DNA from: Brucella tritici
GTDB taxonomy: Bacteria; Pseudomonadota; Alphaproteobacteria; Rhizobiales; Rhizobiaceae
Assembly (NCBI RefSeq): GCF_008932295.1
Contig: NZ_WBWA01000022.1
Span: forward strand, 19,726-83,725
Length of the DNA stretch: 64,000 nucleotides
Direction of reading: 5' to 3'
In this document: in pieces, positions 25,836 through 33,943 of the stretch
How the letters are laid out: each line of letters opens with the position of its first letter
How positions within the stretch are numbered: position 1 is the stretch's first letter
The notes under the pieces: generated by a model
The model's input: the letters and a program-made list of their open reading frames with translations, nothing else
The model's database searches: none
Told to the model about the DNA's origin: nothing
Program-made: the position numbers and the translations under genes

Positions 25836-26657
25836 ATGGAAAAATCAGCTATCGTAGAAGCGTTTGCGGCGATTGCCCAAGCCACTCGACTCGACGCACT
25901 TCGCCTCCTTCTCGATCACGCGGTGGACGGATTGCCGTCAGGCGATATCGGCAAATTGCTTGATATTCCCCAGAATACGATGTCATCACATCTCAACGTG
26001 TTGAAGCGAGCAGGTCTGGTACAGACGCAACGTGTCGGCACCACGATAATTTACCGTCCAAATACGGAGCTCGTCTGGCGGCTTGTCGAGTTTCTGGCGA
26101 CAGACTTGTCTCCCCTTCCCGGCAAGCGTGCTCAAGCCGAAATCGCATCCGGCCAACCGGCAACGAGGGTCTTCAACGTTCTTTTTCTCTGCCGGGCAAA
26201 CTCGGCACGGTCGATCATGGCAGAGGCTATCCTCCGCGATATGGCGCCCGACCGGTTTAAGGCGTTCTCCGCCGGTAATCTGCCGGCAACTGTAGTTCAT
26301 CCCTTGGCGCTTGTGACGCTGCAGAAGATGGAATGCCCGATCGCTGACCTGCGACCCAAGAGTTGGGATGAGTTCAGGGGGGAAAACCGTATTGCGATGG
26401 ATTTTGTGTTCACAGTTTGCGACACCCTCACCGGCGAGCAGTGTCCGTCTTGGCCGGGTCAGCCGTTTACCGCACACTGGGGGATCGACGATCCTGCTAT
26501 TGTCGAAGGCTCGGAACTCCAAAAGCTCGCCGCCTTTCGCCGGGCAGCCGATGCCATAACCAACCGACTCTCCGTGTTTACGTCGCTTCCGATCGAATCG
26601 ATCGATCGGATGTCTCTCCAGACGCAACTGAAAGCAATTGGGGACGCAAAGCTCTGA
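25836..26657 (+). CDS. ArsR-ArsC fusion (regulator joined to LMW-phosphatase arsenate reductase)
   Basis: A 273-residue two-domain protein. Residues 1-95 are an ArsR winged helix with recognition helix 'PQNTMSSHLNVLKRAG', almost the same as the third ArsR. A linker (about 92-112) leads to an arsenate reductase of the LMW-PTPase type: CRANSARS (C119-x5-R125), C195 (VCD) and C203 (EQCP). The ArsR part contains no cysteine. Where the three separate ArsRs have C91-C92, this one has L91-S92. Sensing may therefore run through the reductase half, or this domain may be a constitutive repressor. The ATG at 25,836 is chosen by alignment with the third ArsR ('MEQENAILALAALAQ'); the ATG at 25,812 is an alternative. 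Confidence 0.88.
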   Translation: MEKSAIVEAFAAIAQATRLDALRLLLDHAVDGLPSGDIGKLLDIPQNTMSSHLNVLKRAGLVQTQRVGTTIIYRPNTELVWRLVEFLATDLSPLPGKRAQAEIASGQPATRVFNVLFLCRANSARSIMAEAILRDMAPDRFKAFSAGNLPATVVHPLALVTLQKMECPIADLRPKSWDEFRGENRIAMDFVFTVCDTLTGEQCPSWPGQPFTAHWGIDDPAIVEGSELQKLAAFRRAADAITNRLSVFTSLPIESIDRMSLQTQLKAIGDAKL

Positions 26658-26663
26658 CGGCGG

Positions 26664-27326
26664 CTATTGCAGTCCATAGCCGCAACCCCGCACAGTACGA
26701 ACGGCGTCTTCTTTGCTACCGATGTTCAGCGATTTTCGCAGCCTCTTGATACTCACATCAACAATGCGTTCGTCCCTGTCGACATCGTTCCAAACCATCT
26801 CGAGGATTTCTTGACGGGAAAAAAGACGAGCTGGCTCCTTCAACATTGTCTGCAGCAGTCGGTATTCGGTTGGGCCAAGATGGATTTCCCGCCCCTTGCG
26901 CGAAACCCGGTGGGTTTCCAAGTTTAGGAATATCTCGCGATGGTTTAAAATCCTCGTTGTTGTCGAGCCTGAACGCTCTATCAGGGCATTGCTACGAGCG
27001 AGAAGCTCCTGCACGGAAAAGGGCCTCGGCAGGTAATCGTCGGCTCCGACGTCGAAAAAGGTGGTGGGGAGGGCATCCCCACCCAGGACGATGATTGCCA
27101 GCTGTCTTCGTTTGACGTTCGATCGCATGCGGACGAACGACTTGTGCAGAGCGCCGACCCGCCCAAGGGAATCAACGACGACCAGATCCGGTTGCCGCTC
27201 GGCGACCATGCGTTCGCACTGGTCTGCCATGCCACAAACTCCGGCGACGTAACCCTCCTCGCGGAAGCTCGCCTCGAGGATTGAGCCAACGCCCGTATCT
27301 TCCTGTACGATAACGACGCTCGGCAT
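26664..27326 (-). CDS. PhoB-like response regulator with degenerate receiver
   Basis: A 220-residue OmpR/PhoB-family regulator. The receiver (1-115) keeps E9-D10 and the acceptor D52 ('DLVVVDSLGRV'). But the conserved Thr is Gly ('IIVLGGDA') and the invariant Lys is Arg (YLPRPFS). The DNA-binding domain (about 125-220) is normal, with 'LGPTEYRLLQTMLKEPARLFSRQEILEMVW' and 'RTVRGCGYGL'. It follows phoU by 5 bp as the last gene of the pst operon, where phoB sits in many genomes. It probably binds PHO-type sites but may be poorly phosphorylated or phosphorylation-independent. The intact PhoB is at 32,226. Confidence 0.8.
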   Translation of the reverse strand: MPSVVIVQEDTGVGSILEASFREEGYVAGVCGMADQCERMVAERQPDLVVVDSLGRVGALHKSFVRMRSNVKRRQLAIIVLGGDALPTTFFDVGADDYLPRPFSVQELLARSNALIERSGSTTTRILNHREIFLNLETHRVSRKGREIHLGPTEYRLLQTMLKEPARLFSRQEILEMVWNDVDRDERIVDVSIKRLRKSLNIGSKEDAVRTVRGCGYGLQ

Positions 27327-27331
27327 GCGCG

Positions 27332-28033
27332 TTACTCCATCGCGACAACAGTTTCAGCGCGCGGCCGATCGGCCGAGACATCATCACCTGTCACAATGTA
27401 TTCGACCGTCTCAGCCAGATTGGTGGCATGGTCACCGACCCGCTCAAGGTTCTTCGCGCAGAAGAGCAGGTGGGCGCACACGGTGATCGAGCGCTGATCC
27501 TCCATCATATATGTCAGGAGCTCGCGAAAGAGCCCGTTATAGAGGACGTCGATATGCTCGTCCTGGCGGCGGACGTCGGACGCCATTTTCGCGTCGTTGT
27601 TTCTAAAGGCGTCAAGGGCGCCTGCCAGCTGTGTTTTAGCAGCTTCGGCCAGCGTACCGAAACCGGCGGAAACGACCCCCCTGTTGAGTGACGCATCGAC
27701 TATCGCAGAGCGTTTGGCAATGTTTTTCGCGAGATCGCCCACGCGTTCGAGATTTGAAACCATGCGCATCGCACCGACGATCCGCCTCAGATCGTTCGCC
27801 ACGGGCTGTCTGCGGGCAATGATTTGGACAGCTGCCGTTTCAGCGGTTCTCTGCATGGCATCAAGTTGAAGGTCAGCCTTGACGACCTCTTCTGCGAGTG
27901 CCTTGTCGTTACCAATGAGGGCATCGACGGACTTGTCGAGGAGCGTCGCAGCGATGCGCCCCATGGAAGAGACTTGTTCGGTCAGGTCGTGCAGCTCTTC
28001 GTCGAAAGCGCGAATAGTGTGATCCATCGTCAT
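27332..28033 (-). CDS. phoU: Phosphate signalling regulator PhoU
   Basis: A 233-residue all-helical protein with two PhoU repeats. Each carries an E/DxxxD metal-binding pattern: 'MRMVSNLERVGDLAKNIAKR' and 'LLFCAKNLERVGDHATNLAE'. PhoU links the Pst transporter to PhoR/PhoB signalling and limits phosphate uptake. The ATG at 28,033 is preferred over a frame start at 28,108 that overlaps pstB. No phoR kinase gene is in the window, so signalling would rely on a kinase encoded elsewhere. Confidence 0.95.
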   Translation of the reverse strand: MTMDHTIRAFDEELHDLTEQVSSMGRIAATLLDKSVDALIGNDKALAEEVVKADLQLDAMQRTAETAAVQIIARRQPVANDLRRIVGAMRMVSNLERVGDLAKNIAKRSAIVDASLNRGVVSAGFGTLAEAAKTQLAGALDAFRNNDAKMASDVRRQDEHIDVLYNGLFRELLTYMMEDQRSITVCAHLLFCAKNLERVGDHATNLAETVEYIVTGDDVSADRPRAETVVAME

Positions 28034-28043
28034 GATTTTTTCC

Positions 28044-28886
28044 TCAGCCGAAGCGCCCGGTGATGTAGTGCTGTGTTTTTTCGTTCTGCGGGTTTGTGAA
28101 GAACTCATTGGTCGCGTTGTACTCGGTCATTTCACCCAGGTGCATATACGCGGTATATGTTGATATGCGCGCAGCCTGCTGCATGTTGTGGGTGACGATG
28201 ACGATCGTGTACTGATCCCGCAATTCAGCGACCAATTCCTCGATTTTCGCCGTGGCGATGGGGTCGAGCGCCGATGTCGGTTCGTCGAACAGAATGATTT
28301 CCGGGTTTGGAGCGAGGGTGCGGGCAATGCACAGACGTTGCTGCTGCCCTCCCGACAAACCGTAGGCCGACTGGTGGAGGCGATCCTTGACCTCGCTCCA
28401 GAGCGCTGCCCCCTGAAGAGCCTGCTCGACCCGCTCGTCGAGCAGGCTTTTCTTTGTGATACCGCGTACTTTTAGACCCGCCGCAACGTTCTCATAGATC
28501 GACTTCGGGAATGGGTTGGGTTTCTGGAAAACCATTCCGATCCGCAAGCGGATCAAAATCGGATCGATTGCCGAGGAGACTAGGTTTTGCTTTTCCGGCA
28601 GCAGTTCGATCGCACCCTCGTATCGGTTGCCCGGATAAAGATCATGCATACGGTTGAACGATCGCAGAAGCGTGCTCTTTCCGCAGCCTGACGGACCGAT
28701 CAAGGCAGTGACCTGCTTGTCGGCGATCGGGAGATTGACCTTTTTCAGGGCGTGGAAATCTCCATACCAGAAATCCAGATCTCTTACCTCTGCCCGCAAG
28801 CGCTCAGGATGGATCAGAATATTGCGGGAGGAACTTGTCTGCTGGCTTGCGTTTACAGGCCGCAGTGCGGTTGTTGTATCGTTCAT
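28044..28886 (-). CDS. pstB: Phosphate ABC transporter ATPase PstB
   Basis: A 280-residue ABC ATPase. Walker A is GPSGCGKST, the Q-loop '[19 protein letters not shown]' is diagnostic for PstB, the signature '[15 protein letters not shown]', and Walker B '[13 protein letters not shown]'. It ends in '[16 protein letters not shown]', the usual PstB tail. The ATG at 28,886 is chosen. It powers high-affinity phosphate uptake through PstAC; arsenate is a known competing substrate of Pst systems. Confidence 0.96.
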   Translation of the reverse strand: MNDTTTALRPVNASQQTSSSRNILIHPERLRAEVRDLDFWYGDFHALKKVNLPIADKQVTALIGPSGCGKSTLLRSFNRMHDLYPGNRYEGAIELLPEKQNLVSSAIDPILIRLRIGMVFQKPNPFPKSIYENVAAGLKVRGITKKSLLDERVEQALQGAALWSEVKDRLHQSAYGLSGGQQQRLCIARTLAPNPEIILFDEPTSALDPIATAKIEELVAELRDQYTIVIVTHNMQQAARISTYTAYMHLGEMTEYNATNEFFTNPQNEKTQHYITGRFG

Positions 28887-28903
28887 TTTCGGTCCGATCT
28901 CAG

Positions 28904-29851
28904 TTAGAGGCCAAGCTTGCGTCGAAGCCGGAAGCGTATCCAGATGGCAATGGCATTCATGCCCAGGGTCATGAACATCAGCACGACGCCTGTCGCCGCA
29001 GCATTGACATGGAAGGCTGCCTGCGGCCGTGATATCCAGTTGAACATCTGAATCGGCATCACCGTGAACGGCGCATTCAGCCAATCGAAATTAATGAAAG
29101 GAAAGTTTGCGTTCACGGGTGACGGCGGCAAGAACGCAATGAATGTCAGGGCACCGATCGTGATAATGGGTGCGGTTTCGCCGATAGCGCGCGACAACCC
29201 GACAATCGCTCCTGTGAGAATGCCAGGCCTGGCGGCGGGCAGGATATAGTGCCACATCGTCTGCCATTTATCGGCGCCAAGTCCGAACGCACCTTCGCGG
29301 ATTGTCTGCGGGATGGCGCGGATAGCCTCTCTCGTCGCGACGATAACAATCGGCAGGATCAACAGTGCAAGAACCATGCCTGCGACTAGTACTGTTCGGC
29401 CCAGATCGGTGAGATAGACGAAAAATCCGAGGGCGAGCAGGCCATAGATAATTGACGGCACGCCAGCAAGATTGGTGACGTTGATTTCGATCACGTCTGT
29501 CAACCAGTTCTTCTTCGCGTATTCTTCCAAATAGAGACCAGCAGCGACACCCAGCGGAATGGCCAGAAGAGCAGTGACGAACATGACGAGGCATGTGCCC
29601 ACCCACGCCGATAGAATTCCAGCATCTGCCGCCCGCCGTGACGGAAACTCAGTCAGAAAAGCATAGTCGATCCGAGCCAGTCCATCATTGAAGAGGTCAA
29701 CGATAAGCGCGAGCAGGAAGGCCATGACGATGAACAGGATGATCAGGCCCATACTCGCAAACACGAGATCGTTTCGTTTTGCTCGATCGACCAGTTGAAC
29801 TTGCGAGGAAGTGTCGTGGAGCGCAGTTATGTTCTCGGCGCTGATAGCCAT
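28904..29851 (-). CDS. pstA: Phosphate ABC transporter permease PstA
   Basis: A 315-residue permease with about six helices. '[31 protein letters not shown]' is the PstA signature, and the EAA loop is '[27 protein letters not shown]'. Its start overlaps the pstC stop region by one base. Partner of PstC in the phosphate channel. Confidence 0.95.
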   Translation of the reverse strand: MAISAENITALHDTSSQVQLVDRAKRNDLVFASMGLIILFIVMAFLLALIVDLFNDGLARIDYAFLTEFPSRRAADAGILSAWVGTCLVMFVTALLAIPLGVAAGLYLEEYAKKNWLTDVIEINVTNLAGVPSIIYGLLALGFFVYLTDLGRTVLVAGMVLALLILPIVIVATREAIRAIPQTIREGAFGLGADKWQTMWHYILPAARPGILTGAIVGLSRAIGETAPIITIGALTFIAFLPPSPVNANFPFINFDWLNAPFTVMPIQMFNWISRPQAAFHVNAAATGVVLMFMTLGMNAIAIWIRFRLRRKLGL

Positions 29852-30777
29852 CAGTAGGCCTCCCGGAAGCGGCGGCGAAGAAAGAAGCCGATGATGTTGA
29901 AGATCAGGGTCAACACGAAGAGCGCGAGGCCAGCCGCGAAAATGGTCTGATATGCTAGCGACCCGTGCGGCAAATCACCGAGGCTCATCTGAACGATGTA
30001 GGAGGTGATCGTTGCAGCACCCTCTCGCGGGTCTGCGGTCAGGTTCGGATTTTGGCCAGCCGCGATGGCAAGCACCATAGTCTCACCGACGGCACGGGAC
30101 ATGCCCAGGAGGTAAGCTGCGGTAATTCCGGAGAAAGCGCCGGGAATGATCACCCTGAACGACGTTTGCAGCCTGGTCATGCCAAGTGCGTAAGCTCCCT
30201 CCCTGAGAGAGGCCGGCACGGCGCGCATGGCGTCTTCGCTGATCGAGACGATATAGGGCATGATCATGATGCCGAGTACGATACCGGGCGCGAGAAGGTT
30301 GAAGCCGGTCAGGCCGGGAATGAATGTCTGAAGGAGAGGCGTGATAAAGAGCAGTGCGAAATAGCCGAAGACAACCGTCGGCACACCACCAAGTAGCTCG
30401 AGGATCGGCTTGACTGTCTCTCTAACGGCTGGCCGAGCATACTCACTCAGATAGACTGCCAGACTTGTTCCTAGAGGTATGGCGATCAGGATCGCAATCC
30501 CCGCGGCCCAAAGCGTTGCCGTGAGTAGTGGCAGGATACCATATCGCGGCTGGGCGAAGACGGGTGTCCATTCTGTGTCGGTCAGGAACGTCCACAGCGA
30601 GACCTGCATGAAGAAATTCCACGACTCGCTGACGAGCACATAGATGATCGCGGCCGTCACGAAAACCGAAAGGGCAGCAGACAGAAACAGCAACACACGC
30701 ATCGACATATCGATGAGACGTCGCCGTTTCAGAAAAGCGTCACTTGGAAGATATGGGTCGAGCGTTGTAGGCATCAT
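29851..30777 (-). CDS. pstC: Phosphate ABC transporter permease PstC
   Basis: A 308-residue permease with about six helices. 'LSEYARPAVRETVKPILELLGGVPTVVFGYFAL' is typical of PstC, and the EAA loop is 'EGAYALGMTRLQTSFRVIIPGAFSGI'. Two ATGs in tandem (30,777 and 30,774) can start it. It lies 54 bp after pstS, separated by a strong hairpin. Confidence 0.95.
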   Translation of the reverse strand: MMPTTLDPYLPSDAFLKRRRLIDMSMRVLLFLSAALSVFVTAAIIYVLVSESWNFFMQVSLWTFLTDTEWTPVFAQPRYGILPLLTATLWAAGIAILIAIPLGTSLAVYLSEYARPAVRETVKPILELLGGVPTVVFGYFALLFITPLLQTFIPGLTGFNLLAPGIVLGIMIMPYIVSISEDAMRAVPASLREGAYALGMTRLQTSFRVIIPGAFSGITAAYLLGMSRAVGETMVLAIAAGQNPNLTADPREGAATITSYIVQMSLGDLPHGSLAYQTIFAAGLALFVLTLIFNIIGFFLRRRFREAY

Positions 30778-30790
30778 GTGCTCCGGTGAG

Positions 30791-30816
30791 GGCAGCCGCG
30801 AACGCTCGCGGCTGCC
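30791..30816 (-). terminator. Intercistronic hairpin between pstS and pstC
   Basis: GGCAGCCGCGA, four bases, TCGCGGCTGCC: a perfect 11-bp stem without a T-run, 15 bp after pstS. It probably causes partial termination or protects the pstS message, giving more binding protein than permease. Confidence 0.6.
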
Positions 30817-30831
30817 GGAAAGATATGGATT

Positions 30832-31869
30832 TTAGTTGGCTGCGTCGGCTACGAGATCGGAAACCGTCACGCCGACCTTGGAACCGCCTTCGAAGTGGCT
30901 TCCGGTCTTGCGGTTTTCGAACTTCTTGAGCGCGAGGCCGGCGGCCTCGGCAGGCAGAGCCACATAGCCGACTTCGCTGACGAGCTCTTCCTGGTTCTTC
31001 GCGTCGAAGAGGAACGAGACGAACGAACGAACGTGCTCCTTCTCATCGGCTGCCTTCTTGGAGGCGTAGTAGAACAATGGGCGGGTAAGCGGCTGGTAGG
31101 TTCCATCGGTCGCAGTCTCGATGGAAGGCGCCACGCACGATCCATCTGCCTGCTTGATCTCGACAGCTTTAACCTTGCCCGCGTTTTCGCTCAGGTAGGC
31201 AAGGCCCAGGAAGCCGATCGCATTCTTGTCACCGCCAACGCCCTGGATTGTGATGTTGTCATCTTCGGTCGCCGTGTAGTCGCCGCGGCTGGAGTGCTCT
31301 TTGCCGTTGATGGCGAGAGTATAGTAGTCATAGGTGCCAGAGTCAGTGCCGGCGCCGAACAGGCCGAGCTTGGCGTCGGGGAAGTCACCGCGGACCTGGT
31401 TCCAGTTGTTAACCTTCCCCTGGGCTTCAGGCTCCCAGATTTTCTTGAGCTCAGCAACCGTCATGCAGGTTGCCCAGTCATTCTGAGGGCTGACGATTGT
31501 CGCCAGTGCGTCGATTGCGACCGGCAGTTCGATGAATTCGACACCGTTCTGCTTGCAGAGCTCGATCTCTTCCGAACGGATCGGGCGCGATGCGCCGGTG
31601 ATGTCCGTCTCGCCACGGCAGAACTTCTTGAAGCCGCCGCCGGTACCGGAGGAACCAACCGTAACAAGCGTCTTGCCAGCCTGGGCCTTCTGGAACTCTT
31701 CGGCCATGGCTTCGGAAATGGGAAAAACGGTGCTGGAACCGTCGATCAGCACGGTCGGTGCCTGCTGTGCGAAGGACGGCGCGACAAGAAGACCGAGCGT
31801 CAGAACCGAGACTGCGGAAGAAGCGAAGGCGGCGCGCGCCGGGCGAAAGGTTTTCGTGTTGTGTGTCAT
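30832..31869 (-). CDS. pstS: Periplasmic phosphate-binding protein PstS
   Basis: A 345-residue secreted protein with a long signal peptide ('SSAVSVLTLGLLVAPSFA', cleavage near 40). 'VLIDGSSTVFPISEAMAEEF' and 'GSSGTGGGFKKFCRGETDITGASRPI' form the phosphate site of PstS. The ATG at 31,869 is chosen; the upstream frame overlaps the regulatory region. It captures phosphate for PstCAB. In Agrobacterium a pstS copy in the arsenic island is reported to affect arsenite oxidation, so a role in As/P cross-talk is plausible. Confidence 0.95.
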   Translation of the reverse strand: MTHNTKTFRPARAAFASSAVSVLTLGLLVAPSFAQQAPTVLIDGSSTVFPISEAMAEEFQKAQAGKTLVTVGSSGTGGGFKKFCRGETDITGASRPIRSEEIELCKQNGVEFIELPVAIDALATIVSPQNDWATCMTVAELKKIWEPEAQGKVNNWNQVRGDFPDAKLGLFGAGTDSGTYDYYTLAINGKEHSSRGDYTATEDDNITIQGVGGDKNAIGFLGLAYLSENAGKVKAVEIKQADGSCVAPSIETATDGTYQPLTRPLFYYASKKAADEKEHVRSFVSFLFDAKNQEELVSEVGYVALPAEAAGLALKKFENRKTGSHFEGGSKVGVTVSDLVADAAN

Positions 31870-31940
31870 GACGACCCTCTGTGAATTCAGAAAAGCTGAA
31901 CGCGACATCCGCGAACGCAGGGCGGTCATAGTATTGTTCG

Positions 31941-31958
31941 ATGACACTTTTATGTCAA
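31941..31958 (-). promoter_or_regulatory. PHO box upstream of pstS
   Basis: On the minus strand TTGACAT-AAAA-GTGTCAT, two 7-bp units spaced 11 bp apart (5 and 6 of 7 matches to CTGTCAT), 72 bp upstream of pstS. This fits PhoB activation of the pst operon. The divergent gap 31,870-32,225 also holds the two sites listed next and no gene. Confidence 0.6.
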
Positions 31959-32133
31959 TCAAGTATAGTATGGTATATCCAGATGGATTGATATTTATAA
32001 ATTGCGATAATTACTTGAAACTTGTGCCAATTCGATATTTATATTGATTAACAACTGCCGGCCTCAACTGCCAGCGTAAACCGCCACGGAGCGAGGAGAG
32101 AAAGGTAGCCCACAGCGCCCTTTAAAGCAATCA

Positions 32134-32156
32134 TATTTCCAGATTTCTGGATATTT
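32134..32156. promoter_or_regulatory. ArsR-type operator between pstS and phoB
   Basis: ATATTTCCAGA-TT-TCTGGATATTT: inverted repeat with core CCAGA-TT-TCTGG, resembling the sites at 18,457 and 25,751. It lies about 70 bp upstream of phoB, so the third ArsR or the ArsR-ArsC fusion could repress phoB, pstS or both until arsenic appears. Confidence 0.55.
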
Positions 32157-32161
32157 GGTGT

Positions 32162-32190
32162 ACGTCATAAAATTGCGTTGAAACTGTAAT
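32162..32190 (+). promoter_or_regulatory. PHO-box-like triple repeat upstream of phoB
   Basis: Three units at 11-bp spacing, ACGTCAT, TTGCGTT and CTGTAAT, each followed by AT-rich linkers. The outer two match CTGTCAT at 5 and 6 of 7 positions, the middle one poorly. They end 35 bp before the phoB start. Autoregulation by PhoB is inferred. Confidence 0.4.
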
Positions 32191-32225
32191 AAATGCCCTC
32201 CAACGAAATCTAGGAAAGCGGGCGC

Positions 32226-32918
32226 ATGTCTCCAAAGGTATTGATCGTCGAAGACGAGGAAGCGCTGAGCGTCCTTCTCCGATACAACCTCGAAGCTGAG
32301 GGATATCTCGTCGAAGCGATCAGTCACGGCGAGGAAGCCGACATCGCACTCCAAGAGAATGTTCCAGATTTACTGGTTCTGGACTGGATGCTGCCGGGAG
32401 TCTCAGGAATTGAACTTTGCCGACGCCTTCGCGCTCGGCCGAATACCGAGCGATTGCCAGTGATTATGCTGACAGCGCGAGGAGAAGAGACGGAACGCGT
32501 TCGCGGACTGGCAACAGGTGCCGATGATTATCTGGTAAAACCGTTCTCGACTCCGGAGCTCATGGCCAGGGTGCGAGCTCTGTTGCGGCGATCGAAACCA
32601 GCGTTGATATCTTCCATTTTGCGCTATGCAGACATTGAACTCGATCGAGAGAGCCACCGCGTCCATCGGGAACGACGCGAGGTCCGGCTTGGACCGACCG
32701 AGTTCCGGCTTCTTGACTTCCTCATGGCTTCGCCAGGGCGTGTTTTCTCGCGCGCACAACTGCTCGACGGCGTATGGGGGCACGATCTTTACGTGGATGA
32801 GCGGACCGTGGATGTCCACATAGGCCGGCTTCGGAAAGCTCTCAACTTTTCCAATAAACCGGATCTCATTCGCACCGTCAGAGGCGCAGGATACTCGATG
32901 GATATGGGATTAAAATAG
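32226..32918 (+). CDS. phoB: Phosphate response regulator PhoB
   Basis: A 230-residue PhoB. The receiver has E9-D10, acceptor D53 ('VLDWMLPG'), T83 and K105, all intact. The winged-helix domain (about 130-228) has 'LGPTEFRLLDFLMASPGRVFSRAQLLDGVWG' and 'RTVRGAGYSMD'. It is divergent from the pst operon and followed 98 bp later by aioX. It probably binds the PHO-like boxes in this island. The partner kinase PhoR is not in the window. Confidence 0.95.
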   Translation: MSPKVLIVEDEEALSVLLRYNLEAEGYLVEAISHGEEADIALQENVPDLLVLDWMLPGVSGIELCRRLRARPNTERLPVIMLTARGEETERVRGLATGADDYLVKPFSTPELMARVRALLRRSKPALISSILRYADIELDRESHRVHRERREVRLGPTEFRLLDFLMASPGRVFSRAQLLDGVWGHDLYVDERTVDVHIGRLRKALNFSNKPDLIRTVRGAGYSMDMGLK

Positions 32919-32974
32919 CGACCCGACCTTCATCGTAGTTTCATCAAGAGCAATAGGAAAAACGGCGGGATCAT

Positions 32975-32992
32975 ATTACAGTTTTATGACGG
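32975..32992 (-). promoter_or_regulatory. PHO box upstream of aioX
   Basis: On the minus strand CCGTCAT-AAAA-CTGTAAT: two 7-bp units in 11-bp spacing, each matching CTGTCAT at 6 of 7 positions. This is the best PHO-like site of the island. It lies 24 bp before the aioX start, in reverse orientation. It suggests PhoB acts directly on the arsenite-sensing operon, in line with reported phosphate control of arsenite oxidation in Agrobacterium. Confidence 0.6.
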
Positions 32993-33016
32993 CTCTGGAG
33001 GAGAGCCCTGAGGAGG

Positions 33017-33943
33017 TTGTCGTTGCCAATTCGACACCAGTCGCGCAGTAGGCCCGTAGCTGAACATGGCATTTCGCGCCGGGCAGCGATTGGCGGAGCT
33101 TTGTCTGCAATATGCTTCGCGGCCTCAAGTGCTAAAAGCGAGCCATCATCCGGGGCACCACAGGCTGGCGTGATACGGTTCGGCCTGACACCGGTGTTTC
33201 TCTCGAATGACCTGGAAGTTCTGGACGAGTTGCAGGTTTACCTGTCCGGCGCTGTCGGACAAAAGGTACAACTGGTCACTCAGCGGACCTACCAGGAGGT
33301 CACGGCCCTATTGATCTCGGGTAACCTTGAGGCCGCATGGATCTGCGGCTACCCGTTTATGAAGTACCGCTCCGAACTGGATCTGGTCGCGACACCACTA
33401 TGGCGAGGCCAACCGCTTTACCAGTCCTACCTCATTGTTGCCCATCATCGCGACATCAGGACCTTTGACGCCTGTCGCGGTGATATCCACGCCTTCTCAG
33501 ACCCCGATTCCAATTCGGGCTATCTTGTCACGAAAACCTACTTGGCGGAGCGTGGTGTCACCGAAGAAGCATTCTTCCGCAAGTCGTTTTTTACCTATGG
33601 GCACCGCAACGTTATCCGGGCCGTCGCTTCGGGGCTCGCCGATTCCGGAAGCGTCGATGGCTACGTTTGGGAAGTCATGAAACAGACCGAACCGGAATTG
33701 GTGTCCAAGACCAAGGTACTGGTAAAGTCTGACTGGCACGGCTTCCCGCCCGTTGCAGCCGCGATAGGTCAGCGGCAGAGCCAGACGGTTGCCCGGATAA
33801 GACACGCTCTGCTGCAAATGGACAAGGACGAGAAGGGCCGATCCGTGCTTGAGCGACTCCAACTCGACGGTTTCACGCAGGTCCCACCTCAAAATTACGA
33901 TAGTATCGCCAACAATATGGAACGCGTTCGGAGGCTGGGGTGA
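33017..33943 (+). CDS. aioX: AioX periplasmic arsenite-binding protein
   Basis: A 308-residue periplasmic protein of the PhnD-like fold. The N-terminus has a Tat-like motif and hydrophobic stretch (SRRAAIGGALSAICFAAS). 'RFGLTPVFLSNDLEVLDELQ' opens the binding-protein domain. The mature part has two cysteines, C110 (AWICGYPF) and C153 (DACRGD); in Agrobacterium AioX a cysteine close to position 108 is reported as essential for As(III) response, fitting C110. AioX hands the signal to the sensor kinase AioS. The start appears to be TTG at 33,017, behind GAGG. The gene overlaps aioS by 4 bp. Confidence 0.93.
   Translation: MSLPIRHQSRSRPVAEHGISRRAAIGGALSAICFAASSAKSEPSSGAPQAGVIRFGLTPVFLSNDLEVLDELQVYLSGAVGQKVQLVTQRTYQEVTALLISGNLEAAWICGYPFMKYRSELDLVATPLWRGQPLYQSYLIVAHHRDIRTFDACRGDIHAFSDPDSNSGYLVTKTYLAERGVTEEAFFRKSFFTYGHRNVIRAVASGLADSGSVDGYVWEVMKQTEPELVSKTKVLVKSDWHGFPPVAAAIGQRQSQTVARIRHALLQMDKDEKGRSVLERLQLDGFTQVPPQNYDSIANNMERVRRLG

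Noticed and set aside
30895..31884. 329-codon plus-strand frame opposite pstS
   Set aside because: Antisense shadow of pstS without homology-like motifs.
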